Assembly (NCBI GenBank): GCA_963765075.1
Contig: CAVXVA010000001.1
Span: 886,952-950,951 of the forward strand
Reading direction: 5' to 3'
Length of the DNA stretch: 64,000 bases
From: JAENVU01 sp963765075
Lineage (GTDB): Bacteria; Actinomycetota; Acidimicrobiia; IMCC26256; JAENVU01
Part shown: one piece after another, positions 53,154-62,649 of the stretch
Position numbering within the stretch: the stretch's first letter is position 1
Layout: every line of letters starts with the position of its first letter
Position numbers and translations under genes: made by a program
Notes under the pieces: model-generated
The model's input: the letters and a program-made list of their open reading frames with translations, nothing else
Database searches by the model: none
Told to the model about the DNA's origin: nothing

Positions 53154-53552
53154 ATGAGACTTCGGCTTCGGGAGTTTTGCGGGTATCGGGCGGGAGACAA
53201 GGGCGACACCTCCGATGTCGCGTTGTTCGCCTACGACGACGCCGGCTACGACCTCATCGTCGGTGAGGTCACCGCCGAACGGGTGAAGACCCACTTCGGA
53301 TCGTTGGCCCTCGGCGAGGTCGTCCGGTACGAGGCGGCCAACGTGCGAGCACTGAACTTCGTGTTGCGCGGCGCGCTCGGGGGCGGCGGGCCCCGGTCGT
53401 TGCGCAGCGACAATCTGGGCAAGAGCCTGGGCGGCGCACTGGTGCGGATGGAGATCGACGTGCCCGACGAGTTCGCGGCCGCCGCTCGCCGGCCGCGACC
53501 GGACGTGAGATGGGCCCGTACGATGATCGCCGAACGAACGCGGCATGGCTGA
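53151..53552 (+). CDS. AtuA-like ferredoxin-fold domain protein
   Basis: This 133-residue protein matches the C-terminal domain of AtuA: LREFCGYRAGDKGDTSDVALFAYDDAGYDLIVGEVTAERVKTHFG, then NVRALNFVLRGALGGGGPRSLRSDNLGKSLGGALVRMEIDVP. GDKGD and the GGGG..LR.DNLGK stretch are family signatures. It should act together with the AtuA N-terminal protein encoded just before. There are three possible starts close together; the first ATG is chosen because the AGGAGG site lies seven bases upstream. It overlaps the next gene by eight bases. Confidence 0.83.
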   Translation: MMRLRLREFCGYRAGDKGDTSDVALFAYDDAGYDLIVGEVTAERVKTHFGSLALGEVVRYEAANVRALNFVLRGALGGGGPRSLRSDNLGKSLGGALVRMEIDVPDEFAAAARRPRPDVRWARTMIAERTRHG

Positions 53553-54450
53553 ACCACCCACCCCTGCGGCACGTGAGTGGTTCGCGACCCCAGGGCCATT
53601 CACCGACCTCGGCAACCATCGCTTCGATCTCGCGCTCGACGCGGACGGGAACCCGGCGATCCTCGACGTGGTGCGAGCCGTCCAAGGGCTCATGGTCTAC
53701 GACCTCGTCGCGTCACCGTTCTACGGCATCGAACTCACGGCCGCACAAGCGGCGACCATGAACCTGCGCGCCGCGTCCGTCCTCGTCGACCACGCCCTTG
53801 CCATCGACGCGCGACCGCTCACCGAAGCCCGAGCACCGAGTCACCGTGTCGCCGCCCGCTGTCGGACATTCGCGACGCTGACCGTCGCGATCCTGCGCGC
53901 GCACGGCGTGCCGGCTCGCGCGCGTTGCGGGTTCGGCGCGTACTTCCGCCCCGGGTACTTCGAGGACCATTGGGTGGCCGAGTACTGGAACGATGCTTCG
54001 TCGCGCTGGGTGATGGTCGATGCGCAGCTTGACGATGCATGGACGAAGGCCATCGGCTTCACGGGAGATCCTCTCGATCTGACGCCGGAGGAGTTCGTGA
54101 TCGCCGGGCAGGCGTGGACGGCCTGGCGCCATGGCATCGCCGATCCGGATCGGTACGGGCTCTCCTCCATCGAGGAGCACGGCGCGTTCTGGATTGCCGG
54201 CAACCTGCGACTCGACGTGACCGCGCTCAACAAGATCGAGATGCAGCCGTGGGATGTCTGGGGCGCGCACTGGGAGCCCGAGGATCCGATCCCGGACGAT
54301 CTTTCACTGTTCGACACCATGGCCGACCTCGCCGCCACCGTCGACGTCCGACTCGATCAGCTCCAGGCCCTGTACCGAAACCCGGAGGTGCACATGCCCG
54401 GGAGCGTCTGGAACGTCATGCTCCAAGCCTCCGAGGTGGTCGAGGTCTGA
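53545..54450 (+). CDS. Transglutaminase-like protein
   Basis: This 301-residue protein has the transglutaminase triad: Cys in AARCRTFATLTVAILRAHGVPARARCGFG, His in EDHWVAEYW and Asp in WVMVDAQLD. The C-terminal 120 residues are specific to its subgroup. No signal peptide is present, so it should be cytoplasmic. It may hydrolyse an amide or peptide bond rather than crosslink, which would fit the amidases upstream. It overlaps the ferredoxin-like gene and ends the operon. The precise substrate is unknown. Confidence 0.83.
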   Translation: MAEPPTPAAREWFATPGPFTDLGNHRFDLALDADGNPAILDVVRAVQGLMVYDLVASPFYGIELTAAQAATMNLRAASVLVDHALAIDARPLTEARAPSHRVAARCRTFATLTVAILRAHGVPARARCGFGAYFRPGYFEDHWVAEYWNDASSRWVMVDAQLDDAWTKAIGFTGDPLDLTPEEFVIAGQAWTAWRHGIADPDRYGLSSIEEHGAFWIAGNLRLDVTALNKIEMQPWDVWGAHWEPEDPIPDDLSLFDTMADLAATVDVRLDQLQALYRNPEVHMPGSVWNVMLQASEVVEV

Positions 54451-54491
54451 ACCCTGGTCTCTCGGTCACACCTCGCGGGTACGGTGCGACG

Positions 54492-57400
54492 GTGGCGGAG
54501 ATCCTCGAGCAGTTCTCGCCCGCGGTGCGGGAGTGGTTCACCACCACGTTCGGCGCGCCCACCGATGCCCAGGCCAAGGGGTGGCCGGCCATCGCCGCGG
54601 GCGACCACACGCTGATCCTCGCCCCCACCGGCTCGGGCAAGACCCTCGCCGCGTTCCTCTGGGCCATCGATCAGTTGGCCACCGAGCCGGTCCCACCGAA
54701 AGCCGAACGCACCCGAGTGCTCTACCTGTCGCCGATCAAGGCCCTCGCGGTCGACGTCGAGAAGAACCTCCGAGCGCCGCTCGCGGGCAGCGCGCTCGCG
54801 GCGGAACGGCTCGGGAACCCGTTCCACACGCCCACCGTCGGTATCCGTACCGGCGACACTCCCGCCAAAGAACGAGCGTCGTTGCGGCGCCGCCCACCCG
54901 ACATCCTCATCACGACTCCCGAATCGCTGTACCTCATGCTGACGTCGGGCGCCCGCGAAACGCTGCGCGACATCCGGTATGTCATCGTCGACGAGATCCA
55001 CGCCGTTGCCGGCACCAAACGCGGCGCGCACCTCGCACTCTCGCTCGAACGGCTCGAAGCGATCACGAAACAACCTCCGCAACGCATCGGGCTCTCCGCG
55101 ACGCAACGCCCGCTCGACGAGATCGCGCGTTTCCTCGGCGGTCGATCGAACCACCAACTCCGCCCGGTCACGGTGGTCGACGCGGGCACCCGTAAGGAGC
55201 TCGACCTCGAGGTCATCGTGCCGATCGAGGACATGGCCGCGCTCGGGACGCGCATGGACGATCCGCCGTCGGGACCCCTCGACGGCGAGGCCCGCGCCAG
55301 CATCTGGCCGCACGTCCACCCGCGCATCCTCGATCTCATCCGGGCGCACCACACCACGCTGATCTTCTGCAACGCGCGCCGTCTCGCCGAGCGGTTGGCC
55401 GCCCGCCTCAACGAGTTGGCCGGCGAGGAGCTGGTCAAGGCCCACCACGGATCGCTCGCCCGCGAGCAACGCCTCTTGGTCGAGGACGAGTTGAAGACCG
55501 GCCGGCTGCGGGCGCTCGTGGCCACGAGCAGTCTCGAACTCGGCATCGACATGGGCACCGTCGATCTCGTCATCCAGGTCGAGTCACCGGGCGCAGTGAG
55601 CCGCGGGTTGCAGCGGATCGGCCGAGCCGGCCACCAGGTCGGTGAGCCGAGCACCGGCAAGATCTTCCCCAAGTACCGGGGTGACCTCCTCGAAGTCGCG
55701 GTCGTCGTCGATCGCATGCAGTCCGGATCGATCGAGTCCACCCACATCATCCGCAACCCGCTCGATGTCCTCGCCCAGCACATCGTCGCCATGAGCGCGG
55801 TCGACGAGTGGAAGGTCGACGACCTCGCCGCGCTGGTGCGCCGGACCGCGAACTTCTCCGAGCTCGGCGACGACGCCTTCACGGCCGTGCTCGATCTCCT
55901 CGCCGGTCGCTACCCCTCCGACGAGTTCGCCGGGCTCCGCCCGCGCATCGTGTGGGACCGCGTGGCGGGAACCGTGCGCGCACGCGACGGAGCCGGTCGC
56001 ATCGCCATCACCAATGGGGGCACGATCCCCGACCGCGGACTGTTCGGCGTCTTCCTCCCGGAAGGGACGCGCGTCGGCGAACTCGACGAGGAGATGGTCT
56101 ACGAGAGCAGGCCGGGCGAGACGTTCGTGCTGGGCGCCAGCACCTGGCGCATCGATCAGATCACCCACGACCGGGTCATCGTGCTCCCGGCCCCGGGCGA
56201 GCCGGGTCGCATGCCGTTCTGGCACGGCGACCAACCCGGTCGACCGATCGAGTTGGGTCGTGCCATCGGTGCGTTCACGCGAGATCTGCGAACCAGGACC
56301 GACGCCGATGCCGTCGCCCACCTTCGGGCAACGACGCGCGCTCGACGAACTCGCCGCCACCAATCTCGTCGCGTACCTCAGGGAACAAAGCGACGCCACC
56401 GGCGCCATCCCCGACGACCGCACGATCGTGGTCGAGCGGTTCCCCGACGAACTCGGCGACTGGCGGGTGTGCATCCTCAGCCCGTTCGGAGCACGGGTCC
56501 ACGCGCCCTGGGGCATGGCACTCCGGGCGACGCTCACCGAACGCCTCGGGACCGACGTCCAGGTCCTCTGGAGTGACGACGGCATCGTCCTCCGGTTGCC
56601 CGACGCCGTCGAACGATTCCCGATCGAAGACCTCGCCCTCGACCCCGACGCCGTCGAGGATCTGGTCATCAACGCACTGCCCGGGTCGTCGCTCTTCAGT
56701 GCCCGCTTCCGGGAAGCCGCGGCCCGCGCCCTGCTCCTCCCCCGGCGCCGACCCGGCGAACGCACACCGCTCTGGCAGCAACGCCAACGCGCGGCCGGGC
56801 TGCTCGAAGTCGCGTCGGGCCATCCGACGTTTCCGATCATTCTCGAGACCACTCGTGAGTGTCTCCAGGACGTCTTCGATCTCCCGTCGCTGGTCGAACT
56901 CTTGCGCGACCTCCGGTCCCGCACGGTGCGGATGGTCACCGTCGACACCCAGAAGGCGTCGCCGTTCGCCCAGTCGCTGCTCTACGCGTGGATCGCCACG
57001 TTCATGTACGAGGGTGACGCGCCACTCGCAGAACGGCGGGCCGCGGCCCTCGCGCTCGATCGCGACCTCCTGCGTGAGCTGCTCGGCACCGAGGAGTTGC
57101 GCGAACTGCTCGATGCCGATGCCTTGGCGGAACTCGAACTCGAACTCCAACGCCTCACCCCTGACCGCCGCGACCGGATCCGGACCGCCGACGACGCTCA
57201 CGACCTACTCACCGACCTCGGCGATCTGAGCGCGTCGGAGTTCGCGGCGCGCATCGCCGACGGGCTCGACTCCGCCGACCTCCTCGACGAACTCCGACGC
57301 GACCGGCGCGCGATCGATATCCAACTCGTCGGCGAGACGCGCACCATTGCGGCCGAAGACGCCGCGCGCTACCGGGACGCCTTCGGCTGTGCACTGCCCC

Positions 57401-58884
57401 CGGGCCTGCCGATGGCGTTCACCGAATCCACGCCCGCACCGCTGCGGGAGGTCCTGGCGCGCTTCGCCCGCACCCATGGGCCGTTCCGCACCGTGGAGCC
57501 CGGACAACGCTTCGGCATCCCGATCGATCGGGTCGAGCCGGAGTTGCGGGCGCTCGAAGGCACTGAACGCGTCGTCCGGGGCGAGTTCCGGCCCGACGGT
57601 ACCGAACGCGAGTGGTGCGACTCCACGGTGCTGCGCCGCCTCCGGCGCCGGAGCCTGGCCAAGCTGCGCCACGAGGTCGAACCGGTCGACACGGAGGTCC
57701 TCGCCCGGTTCCTCCCGGCGTGGCACGGGCTCGACACGCCCCGCCACGGGGCCGACGCGCTCCTCGACGTCATCGCCCAGCTGCAGGGCGTTGCGCTTCC
57801 CGCCTCGACCCTCGAACTCGACGTACTCCCGGCCCGGGTCACCGGGTACCGCGCCGATCAACTCGACGAACTGCTCAGTAGCGGCGACCTGGTGTGGGTC
57901 GGCGCCGGGCCGATCGGCCCGCGCGACGGTCGCATCGCACTCGCGTTCCGCGACCGGGCCCATCTCGTCCTGCCCCCACCGCTCGACCGACCGACCGGCC
58001 CGATCCACGACGCCATCGCCGATCACCTCGCCGCTCACGGTGCATCGTTCTGGTCCGACCTACTCGGCGCGGCCCACAACCAACCCGAGGCCGAAGTCCT
58101 GACCGCCCTCTGGGATCTCGTCTGGTCCGGCGCGGTCACCAACGACAGCCTCGCGCCGCTGCGCGCCCAGCTCAGCCGGGCCAAACATCGTGGGCGCGCC
58201 GGTGGTCGCCCCCGGCCCGGAAGCCTCCGTCGACTCGGACCTCCGGCGGGTGCCGGCCGGTGGTCGCTCGTCACTGCGGCTCGACCCGACGCGGAGCCCA
58301 CGCTGCGGTTGCACGCCCTCGCTACTCAACTGCTCGATCGGTACGGCGTCGTCACCCGCGAGGCGGTGCGGGCCGAAGGCATCGTCGGTGGCTACGCCGC
58401 GGTGTATCCCGTGCTGCGCGCGTTGGAGGAACGCGGCCAGGTTCGCCGCGGCTACTTCGTGGCCGGGCTCGGCGCGGCCCAGTTCGCGTTGCCGGGTGCG
58501 GTCGACCGGTTGCGAGCGTTTCGATCCCCCGCCGCTGACCCGGAACTCCGTGTCCTCGCGGCCACCGATCCCGCCCAGCCGTACGGGGCCGCCCTGGCGT
58601 GGCCGGAGTCCGCCGGTCGCCCGAACCGTGCCGCGGGCGCGTACGTCGTCACGGTCGACGGCGTGCTCCAGGGCTTCATCGAGCGCGGCGGTCGAACCCT
58701 CACGACGTTCACCGATTCCGATCAGTGGGTCGCCGGCTTGGCCCACCTCGTCAAAGACGGACGGCTCCGCCAGATCGAGGTCACCCAGATCGACGGTCGC
58801 GCCGTTCGCGAACATCCGCTCGCCGACGCGATCAGGGGCGTTGGCGCCCGCGACACGCCACGCGGACTCGTGATTCGCGGCTGA
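54492..58884 (+). CDS. lhr: Lhr-type ATP-dependent helicase, split by an apparent frameshift
   Basis: The gene encodes an Lhr superfamily 2 helicase, known for 3'-5' unwinding in DNA repair or RNA-DNA processing. The first part (GTG start) has Walker A APTGSGKT (residues 44-51), DEIH (167-170), SATQRPL, and the C-terminal RecA motifs (ATSSLELGIDMG, QRIGRAGHQ). The frame then changes near 56340: it runs into unrelated sequence to 56576, while LDELAATNLVAYL and the large Lhr core and winged-helix domains continue in another frame, in which an ORF from 56308 gives 858 residues. Dropping one base joins them into 1,463 residues, normal for the long Lhr. This is either an error or a disrupted gene. 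Confidence 0.85.
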
Positions 58885-59079
58885 GGAGCGGCCTGACACA
58901 GCAACCCACGCACCCGCCGACGTCGCCACGACCTTGGCGATGTCGAGAACGAGCACCACCATTCCCCACCGGGGACCGATCGATTGGATCGCGTTCAGCG
59001 TGCCGGGATTTCCGCTCCCGGCCCGGCGGATGTCGACGGCGCCCCGCGTCGCGAGCCGGGCTCAGCACGAACGCGTCGA

Positions 59080-60108
59080 TCAGCCGCCGGAGACGTCCTG
59101 CGGCGCCGCCTTACCGGCAGAGATCCACGGCATCATGCCGCGCAGCTTGGCACCGACCGCTTCGATCGGGTGCGCCCGGCCGGCTTCCTGGAGCTTCTTG
59201 AAGTTCGGGCGACCGGCCTCGTTCTCGGCGATCCATTCCTGCGCGAACTCGCCGCTCTGGATCTCGCCGAGGATCTTCTTCATCTCGGCCTTCGTGGACG
59301 ACGTGATGACGCGCGGTCCGCGGGTCATGTCGCCGTACTCGGCGGTGTCCGAGATCGAGTAGCGCATGTTGGCGATGCCACCCTCGTAGATGAGGTCGAC
59401 GATGAGCTTCACCTCGTGCAGCGTCTCGAAGTACGCCGACTCCGGCTGGTACCCGGCCTCGACCAAGGTTTCGAACGAGTTCTGGATCAGCTCGACGAGT
59501 CCGCCGCAGAGCACGACCTGCTCGCCAAAGAGGTCGGTCTCGGTCTCTTCCTGGAACGTGGTGTCGAGCACCCCGCCACGCGTCGCGCCGATGCCCTTGG
59601 CGTACGCCAGCGCGATCGAGCGTGCGTTCCCACTCGCGTCCTGAAACACCGCGACGAGCGCGGGAACGCCGCCGCCCTCGGTGTAGGTCCGGCGGACGAG
59701 GTGACCGGGGCCCTTCGGCGCGATCATCCATACGTCGACGCCTTCCGGCGGCTTGATCTGGTCGAAGTGGATGTTGAACCCGTGCGCGAAGGCAAGCGAG
59801 TTGCCCGGCACCAGGTTCGGTTCGATGTCGGCTTGGTAGACCTTCTTCTGCTCGGTGTCGGGGAGCAGCACCATGACGACGTCGGCGGCCTGCACCGCTT
59901 CGGCGGTCGTGAGCACCTTGAGCCCGGCCTGCTCGGCCTTGGGTGCGCTCGACGAGCCCTCACGCAGCCCGACGATCACATCGACGCCGGACTCCATCAG
60001 GTTCAACGCGTGCGCGTGACCCTGGGAGCCGTATCCGAGGATCGCGACGGTCTTGCCGTCGAGCAATCCGAGATCGGCACCGTCGTCATAGGTAATCGTG
60101 GCGGCCAT
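59080..60108 (-). CDS. ilvC: Ketol-acid reductoisomerase
   Basis: This 342-residue enzyme makes 2,3-dihydroxy-isovalerate or -methylvalerate from acetolactate or acetohydroxybutyrate in valine, isoleucine and leucine synthesis. AILGYGSQGHAHALNL is the NADPH motif, GFNIHF and PKGPGHLVRRTY lie in the N-terminal domain, and DLFGEQVVLCGG with the acidic Mg ligands and AYFETLHEVKLIVDLIYEGGI in the helical domain. It is a class I enzyme of normal length. It ends the ilvB-ilvN-ilvC operon. The 195 bases after it contain no gene. Confidence 0.97.
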   Translation of the reverse strand: MAATITYDDGADLGLLDGKTVAILGYGSQGHAHALNLMESGVDVIVGLREGSSSAPKAEQAGLKVLTTAEAVQAADVVMVLLPDTEQKKVYQADIEPNLVPGNSLAFAHGFNIHFDQIKPPEGVDVWMIAPKGPGHLVRRTYTEGGGVPALVAVFQDASGNARSIALAYAKGIGATRGGVLDTTFQEETETDLFGEQVVLCGGLVELIQNSFETLVEAGYQPESAYFETLHEVKLIVDLIYEGGIANMRYSISDTAEYGDMTRGPRVITSSTKAEMKKILGEIQSGEFAQEWIAENEAGRPNFKKLQEAGRAHPIEAVGAKLRGMMPWISAGKAAPQDVSGG

Positions 60109-60192
60109 AGCTGTCTCTCCTCAAAGGTTTTCCGGCGCTGCAATCGCGACCACTCGGTCGCTCTTCGCGTGGGGGAATCGGACGAACGGTAG

Positions 60193-60720
60193 TCAGGCGC
60201 TCTTGTTCTTGACGACCCGGAGCTTGCTCGACTGGCGAGACAGCTTCGGGAGGGCGATCCGGCCCGTCCGTTGCAGCTCGACGATCCCGAACGGTTTCAG
60301 CAGATCGGTCATCGCGTCGAGCTTGTCGGGCTGGCCTGCGACCATCAGCGTCATCGCGTCGAATCCGACATCGAGGATCTTGGCCTCGAAGATCGACGCC
60401 AACTCGGTCGCCTGGGATCGAGCGTCGGCACCGGCCTTGACCGTGACGAGCATGAGTTCGCGCTCGACCGCGTCGGAATCGGCCAACTCCGAGATCTTGA
60501 TCACCGGGATCAACTTGTTGAGTTGTTTCGTGATCTGCTCGACGAGATCGGCATCGCCATCGACGACGATCGTCATCCGCGAGTAGCGGTCGTCCTCGGT
60601 CGGGCTGACCGCCAGCGAGTAGATGTTGTACCCACGCCGCGAGAACAAACTCGAGACGCGAGTGAGCACGCCGAACTTGTTCTCGACGAGCACGCTCAGG
60701 ATGTGGTGGTCGATCGCCAT
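60193..60720 (-). CDS. ilvN: Acetolactate synthase small (regulatory) subunit
   Basis: This 175-residue protein is the regulatory subunit. The N-terminal ACT domain (HHILSVLVENKFGVLTRVSSLFSRRGYNIYSLAVSPTEDDRYSRMTIVVDGD) binds valine and related amino acids, and the C-terminal domain (ELMLVTVKAGADARSQATELASIFEAKILDVG) follows. It raises activity of the large subunit and gives feedback inhibition. It starts one base after the ilvB stop. An 84-base gap separates it from ilvC and may hold a further signal. Confidence 0.96.
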   Translation of the reverse strand: MAIDHHILSVLVENKFGVLTRVSSLFSRRGYNIYSLAVSPTEDDRYSRMTIVVDGDADLVEQITKQLNKLIPVIKISELADSDAVERELMLVTVKAGADARSQATELASIFEAKILDVGFDAMTLMVAGQPDKLDAMTDLLKPFGIVELQRTGRIALPKLSRQSSKLRVVKNKSA

Positions 60721-60721
60721 C

Positions 60722-62446
60722 TCAGCGCCCTCCTTCTTTGTCGGCTTCCGGGCCGAGAATCACGTCGTCGTTGCTGGAACCCGCGGCAACCATCGGGTAC
60801 ACCTTCTCCCGGTAGTCGGTCCGGAAGTCAATGACGACCGGACGGTCGTTGATCGCGTTCGCCTTCTCGATGGTGGGAATGACGTCTTCGGGCGTCTCGA
60901 CCCGGAAGCCGACACAGCCCATCGCCTCGGCCCACATCACGTAGTCGGGCAGATCCGGCGAGAGGTACACCTCGCTGTAGCGCTCTTCGTAGAAGAGCTC
61001 CTGCCACTGGCGGACCATGCCGAGGTAGGCGTTGTTGAGGATCGCGATCTTGACCGGGATCTTCTCCGCGGCCGCGGTCACCATCTCCTGCGCCGTCATC
61101 TGGAAACACCCGTCACCGTCGACGGCCCACACCGTCTTCTCCGGGCAGCCGACCTTGGCGCCGATCGCGGCCGGAACCGAGAAGCCCATCGTGCCGAGAC
61201 CACCCGAGTTCACCCAGGTGTAGGGGTGCTCGAAGCGCCAGTGCTGGCTCGCCCACATCTGGTGTTGACCCACGCCCGAGGCGAGGATCGTGTCGTCGGG
61301 CGCGCACTCCCGCAACTTCTCGATCACGAACTGCGGCTTGAGCGGGCCGCCTTCGGGCTGGTCGTAGAACAGCGGGTGTTCCTCCTGCCAGCCTTTGACG
61401 GTCGCCCGCCAGTCGGTCAGGTCCGGCCATTCGTGCTTGGCCTGGTTCGCTTTCACCGCCGTGACGATGCCTTCGATGACGTTCTTACAGTCACCGACGA
61501 TCGGCACGTCGGGCCGGCGGACCTTGCCCAACTCGGCCGGGTCGATGTCGACGTGGATGATCTTCGCGTCGGGCGCGAACGCGTCGACCTTGCCGGTCAC
61601 CCGGTCGTCGAAGCGTGAACCCAGCGCGATCAGCAGGTCGGCCTTCTGCATCGCGGTGATCGCGGTGTAGTTGCCGTGCATACCTGGCATCCCGAGCGCG
61701 AGTTCATGACTGTCGGGAAAGGCGCCGCGCGCCATCAGCGTGGTGACGACGGGGATCCCCGTGAGTTCGGCCAGTTCACGCAGCGCCTCGGCCGCGCGCG
61801 CCTTCAGGATGCCGCCACCCGCATAGATGACGGGCCGGTGTGCTTCACCGATGAGCTTGGCTGCGTCCTTGACCTGCTTCGGATGACCCTTCACGTTCGG
61901 CTTGTAGCCGGGCAGGTCGACCGTCTCGGGCCACTCCCATTCCATCGTCTGATTGGCGATGTCCTTGGGCATGTCGACGAGCACCGGACCGGGCCGGCCC
62001 GTCGTCGCGACGTGGAACGCCTCCCGGATGATGCGCGGGATGTCCTGCGCGTCGGTGATCAACCAGTTGTGCTTGGTGATCGGCATCGTGATGCCGACGG
62101 TGTCGCACTCCTGAAACGCATCGGTTCCGATCACTGCGTAGGGAACCTGACCGGTGATCACGACGAGCGGGATCGAGTCCATGTACGCGTCGGCCAGCGG
62201 CGTCACGATGTTGGTCGCGGCGGGACCGCTCGTCACCATGGCCACGCCCGGACGCCCGGTGGCGTGGGCGTACCCCTCGGCCATATGACCGGCGCCCTGC
62301 TCGTGACGCACGAGGATGTGGCGGATCGACGAGTCGATCAGTGGGTCGTACACCGGCAGGATCGCGCCGCCGGGCAGGCCGAACATGACTTCGACGCCTT
62401 CCATCTCGAGGCTCTTGATGAGTGCCTGGGCTCCGGTCAACTTCAT
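60722..62446 (-). CDS. ilvB: Acetolactate synthase large (catalytic) subunit
   Basis: This 574-residue ThDP enzyme makes acetolactate from two pyruvates or acetohydroxybutyrate from pyruvate and 2-oxobutyrate. The cofactor-activating Glu is in LVRHEQGAGHMAEGYAHATG, FAD-binding and regulatory segments follow, and the ThDP motif is VDGDGCFQMTAQEMVTAAAEKIPVKIAILNN. The ATG is preceded by AGGAG. It starts an operon with ilvN and ilvC. The leader upstream carries a short peptide with Leu and Val codons and a terminator, so transcription should respond to branched-chain amino acid supply. Confidence 0.97.
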   Translation of the reverse strand: MKLTGAQALIKSLEMEGVEVMFGLPGGAILPVYDPLIDSSIRHILVRHEQGAGHMAEGYAHATGRPGVAMVTSGPAATNIVTPLADAYMDSIPLVVITGQVPYAVIGTDAFQECDTVGITMPITKHNWLITDAQDIPRIIREAFHVATTGRPGPVLVDMPKDIANQTMEWEWPETVDLPGYKPNVKGHPKQVKDAAKLIGEAHRPVIYAGGGILKARAAEALRELAELTGIPVVTTLMARGAFPDSHELALGMPGMHGNYTAITAMQKADLLIALGSRFDDRVTGKVDAFAPDAKIIHVDIDPAELGKVRRPDVPIVGDCKNVIEGIVTAVKANQAKHEWPDLTDWRATVKGWQEEHPLFYDQPEGGPLKPQFVIEKLRECAPDDTILASGVGQHQMWASQHWRFEHPYTWVNSGGLGTMGFSVPAAIGAKVGCPEKTVWAVDGDGCFQMTAQEMVTAAAEKIPVKIAILNNAYLGMVRQWQELFYEERYSEVYLSPDLPDYVMWAEAMGCVGFRVETPEDVIPTIEKANAINDRPVVIDFRTDYREKVYPMVAAGSSNDDVILGPEADKEGGR

Positions 62447-62495
62447 GGGGTGCTCCTGGGGGAAAGTCCGGACGCGAGTATCGGGTCCGGACGCG

Positions 62496-62520
62496 AAAAA
62501 CCCCCCGCATGTGCGAGGGG
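62496..62520 (-). terminator. Attenuator terminator in the ilvB leader
   Basis: On the minus strand CCCCTCGCA pairs with TGCGGGGGG (one G-U pair), and five T residues follow at once. It lies about 50 bases before the ilvB start and downstream of the leader peptide, as expected of an attenuation terminator. A second, alternative hairpin lies between it and the leader peptide. Confidence 0.8.
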
Positions 62521-62523
62521 CAA

Positions 62524-62552
62524 GGCGTACGGACGCGAGAAAGCCGTACGCC
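62524..62552 (-). promoter_or_regulatory. Leader hairpin between leader peptide and attenuator
   Basis: GGCGTACGG and CCGTACGCC form a perfect 9-bp stem with an 11-base loop on the minus strand. The 5' arm overlaps the stop codon of the leader peptide, so a ribosome sitting on the Leu/Val codons or at the stop would affect its folding. It may be a pause or anti-antiterminator stem. The full set of competing folds was not computed. Confidence 0.6.
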
Positions 62553-62590
62553 TAGGTAACTACTACGAGGAGGTCGGCGGTCCGGTACAT
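62552..62590 (-). CDS. ilv leader peptide (attenuation control)
   Basis: The 13-codon ORF encodes MYRTADLLVVVT. Five consecutive codons for Leu, Leu, Val, Val and Val sit just before the stop, followed by a hairpin and a terminator and then ilvB. That layout is the hallmark of ribosome-mediated attenuation of branched-chain amino acid operons. A promoter-like pair, TTGATT and GATACT 17 bases apart, ends nine bases before the ATG, so the transcript probably begins within a few bases of the start codon and the peptide may be translated leaderless. It is too short to be found by usual gene finders. Confidence 0.8.
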   Translation of the reverse strand: MYRTADLLVVVT

Positions 62591-62599
62591 GAGGTCGAG

Positions 62600-62628
62600 A
62601 GTATCGTCGCTTCCGCGTCGCGAATCAA
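62600..62628 (-). promoter_or_regulatory. Candidate ilv operon promoter
   Basis: TTGATT (62623-62628) and GATACT (62600-62605) are separated by 17 bases on the minus strand. Both are close to the housekeeping sigma consensus. The predicted start of transcription is about three bases before the leader peptide ATG. Confidence 0.55.
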
Positions 62629-62649
62629 GTCTTTCTCGCCGCAGCACGC

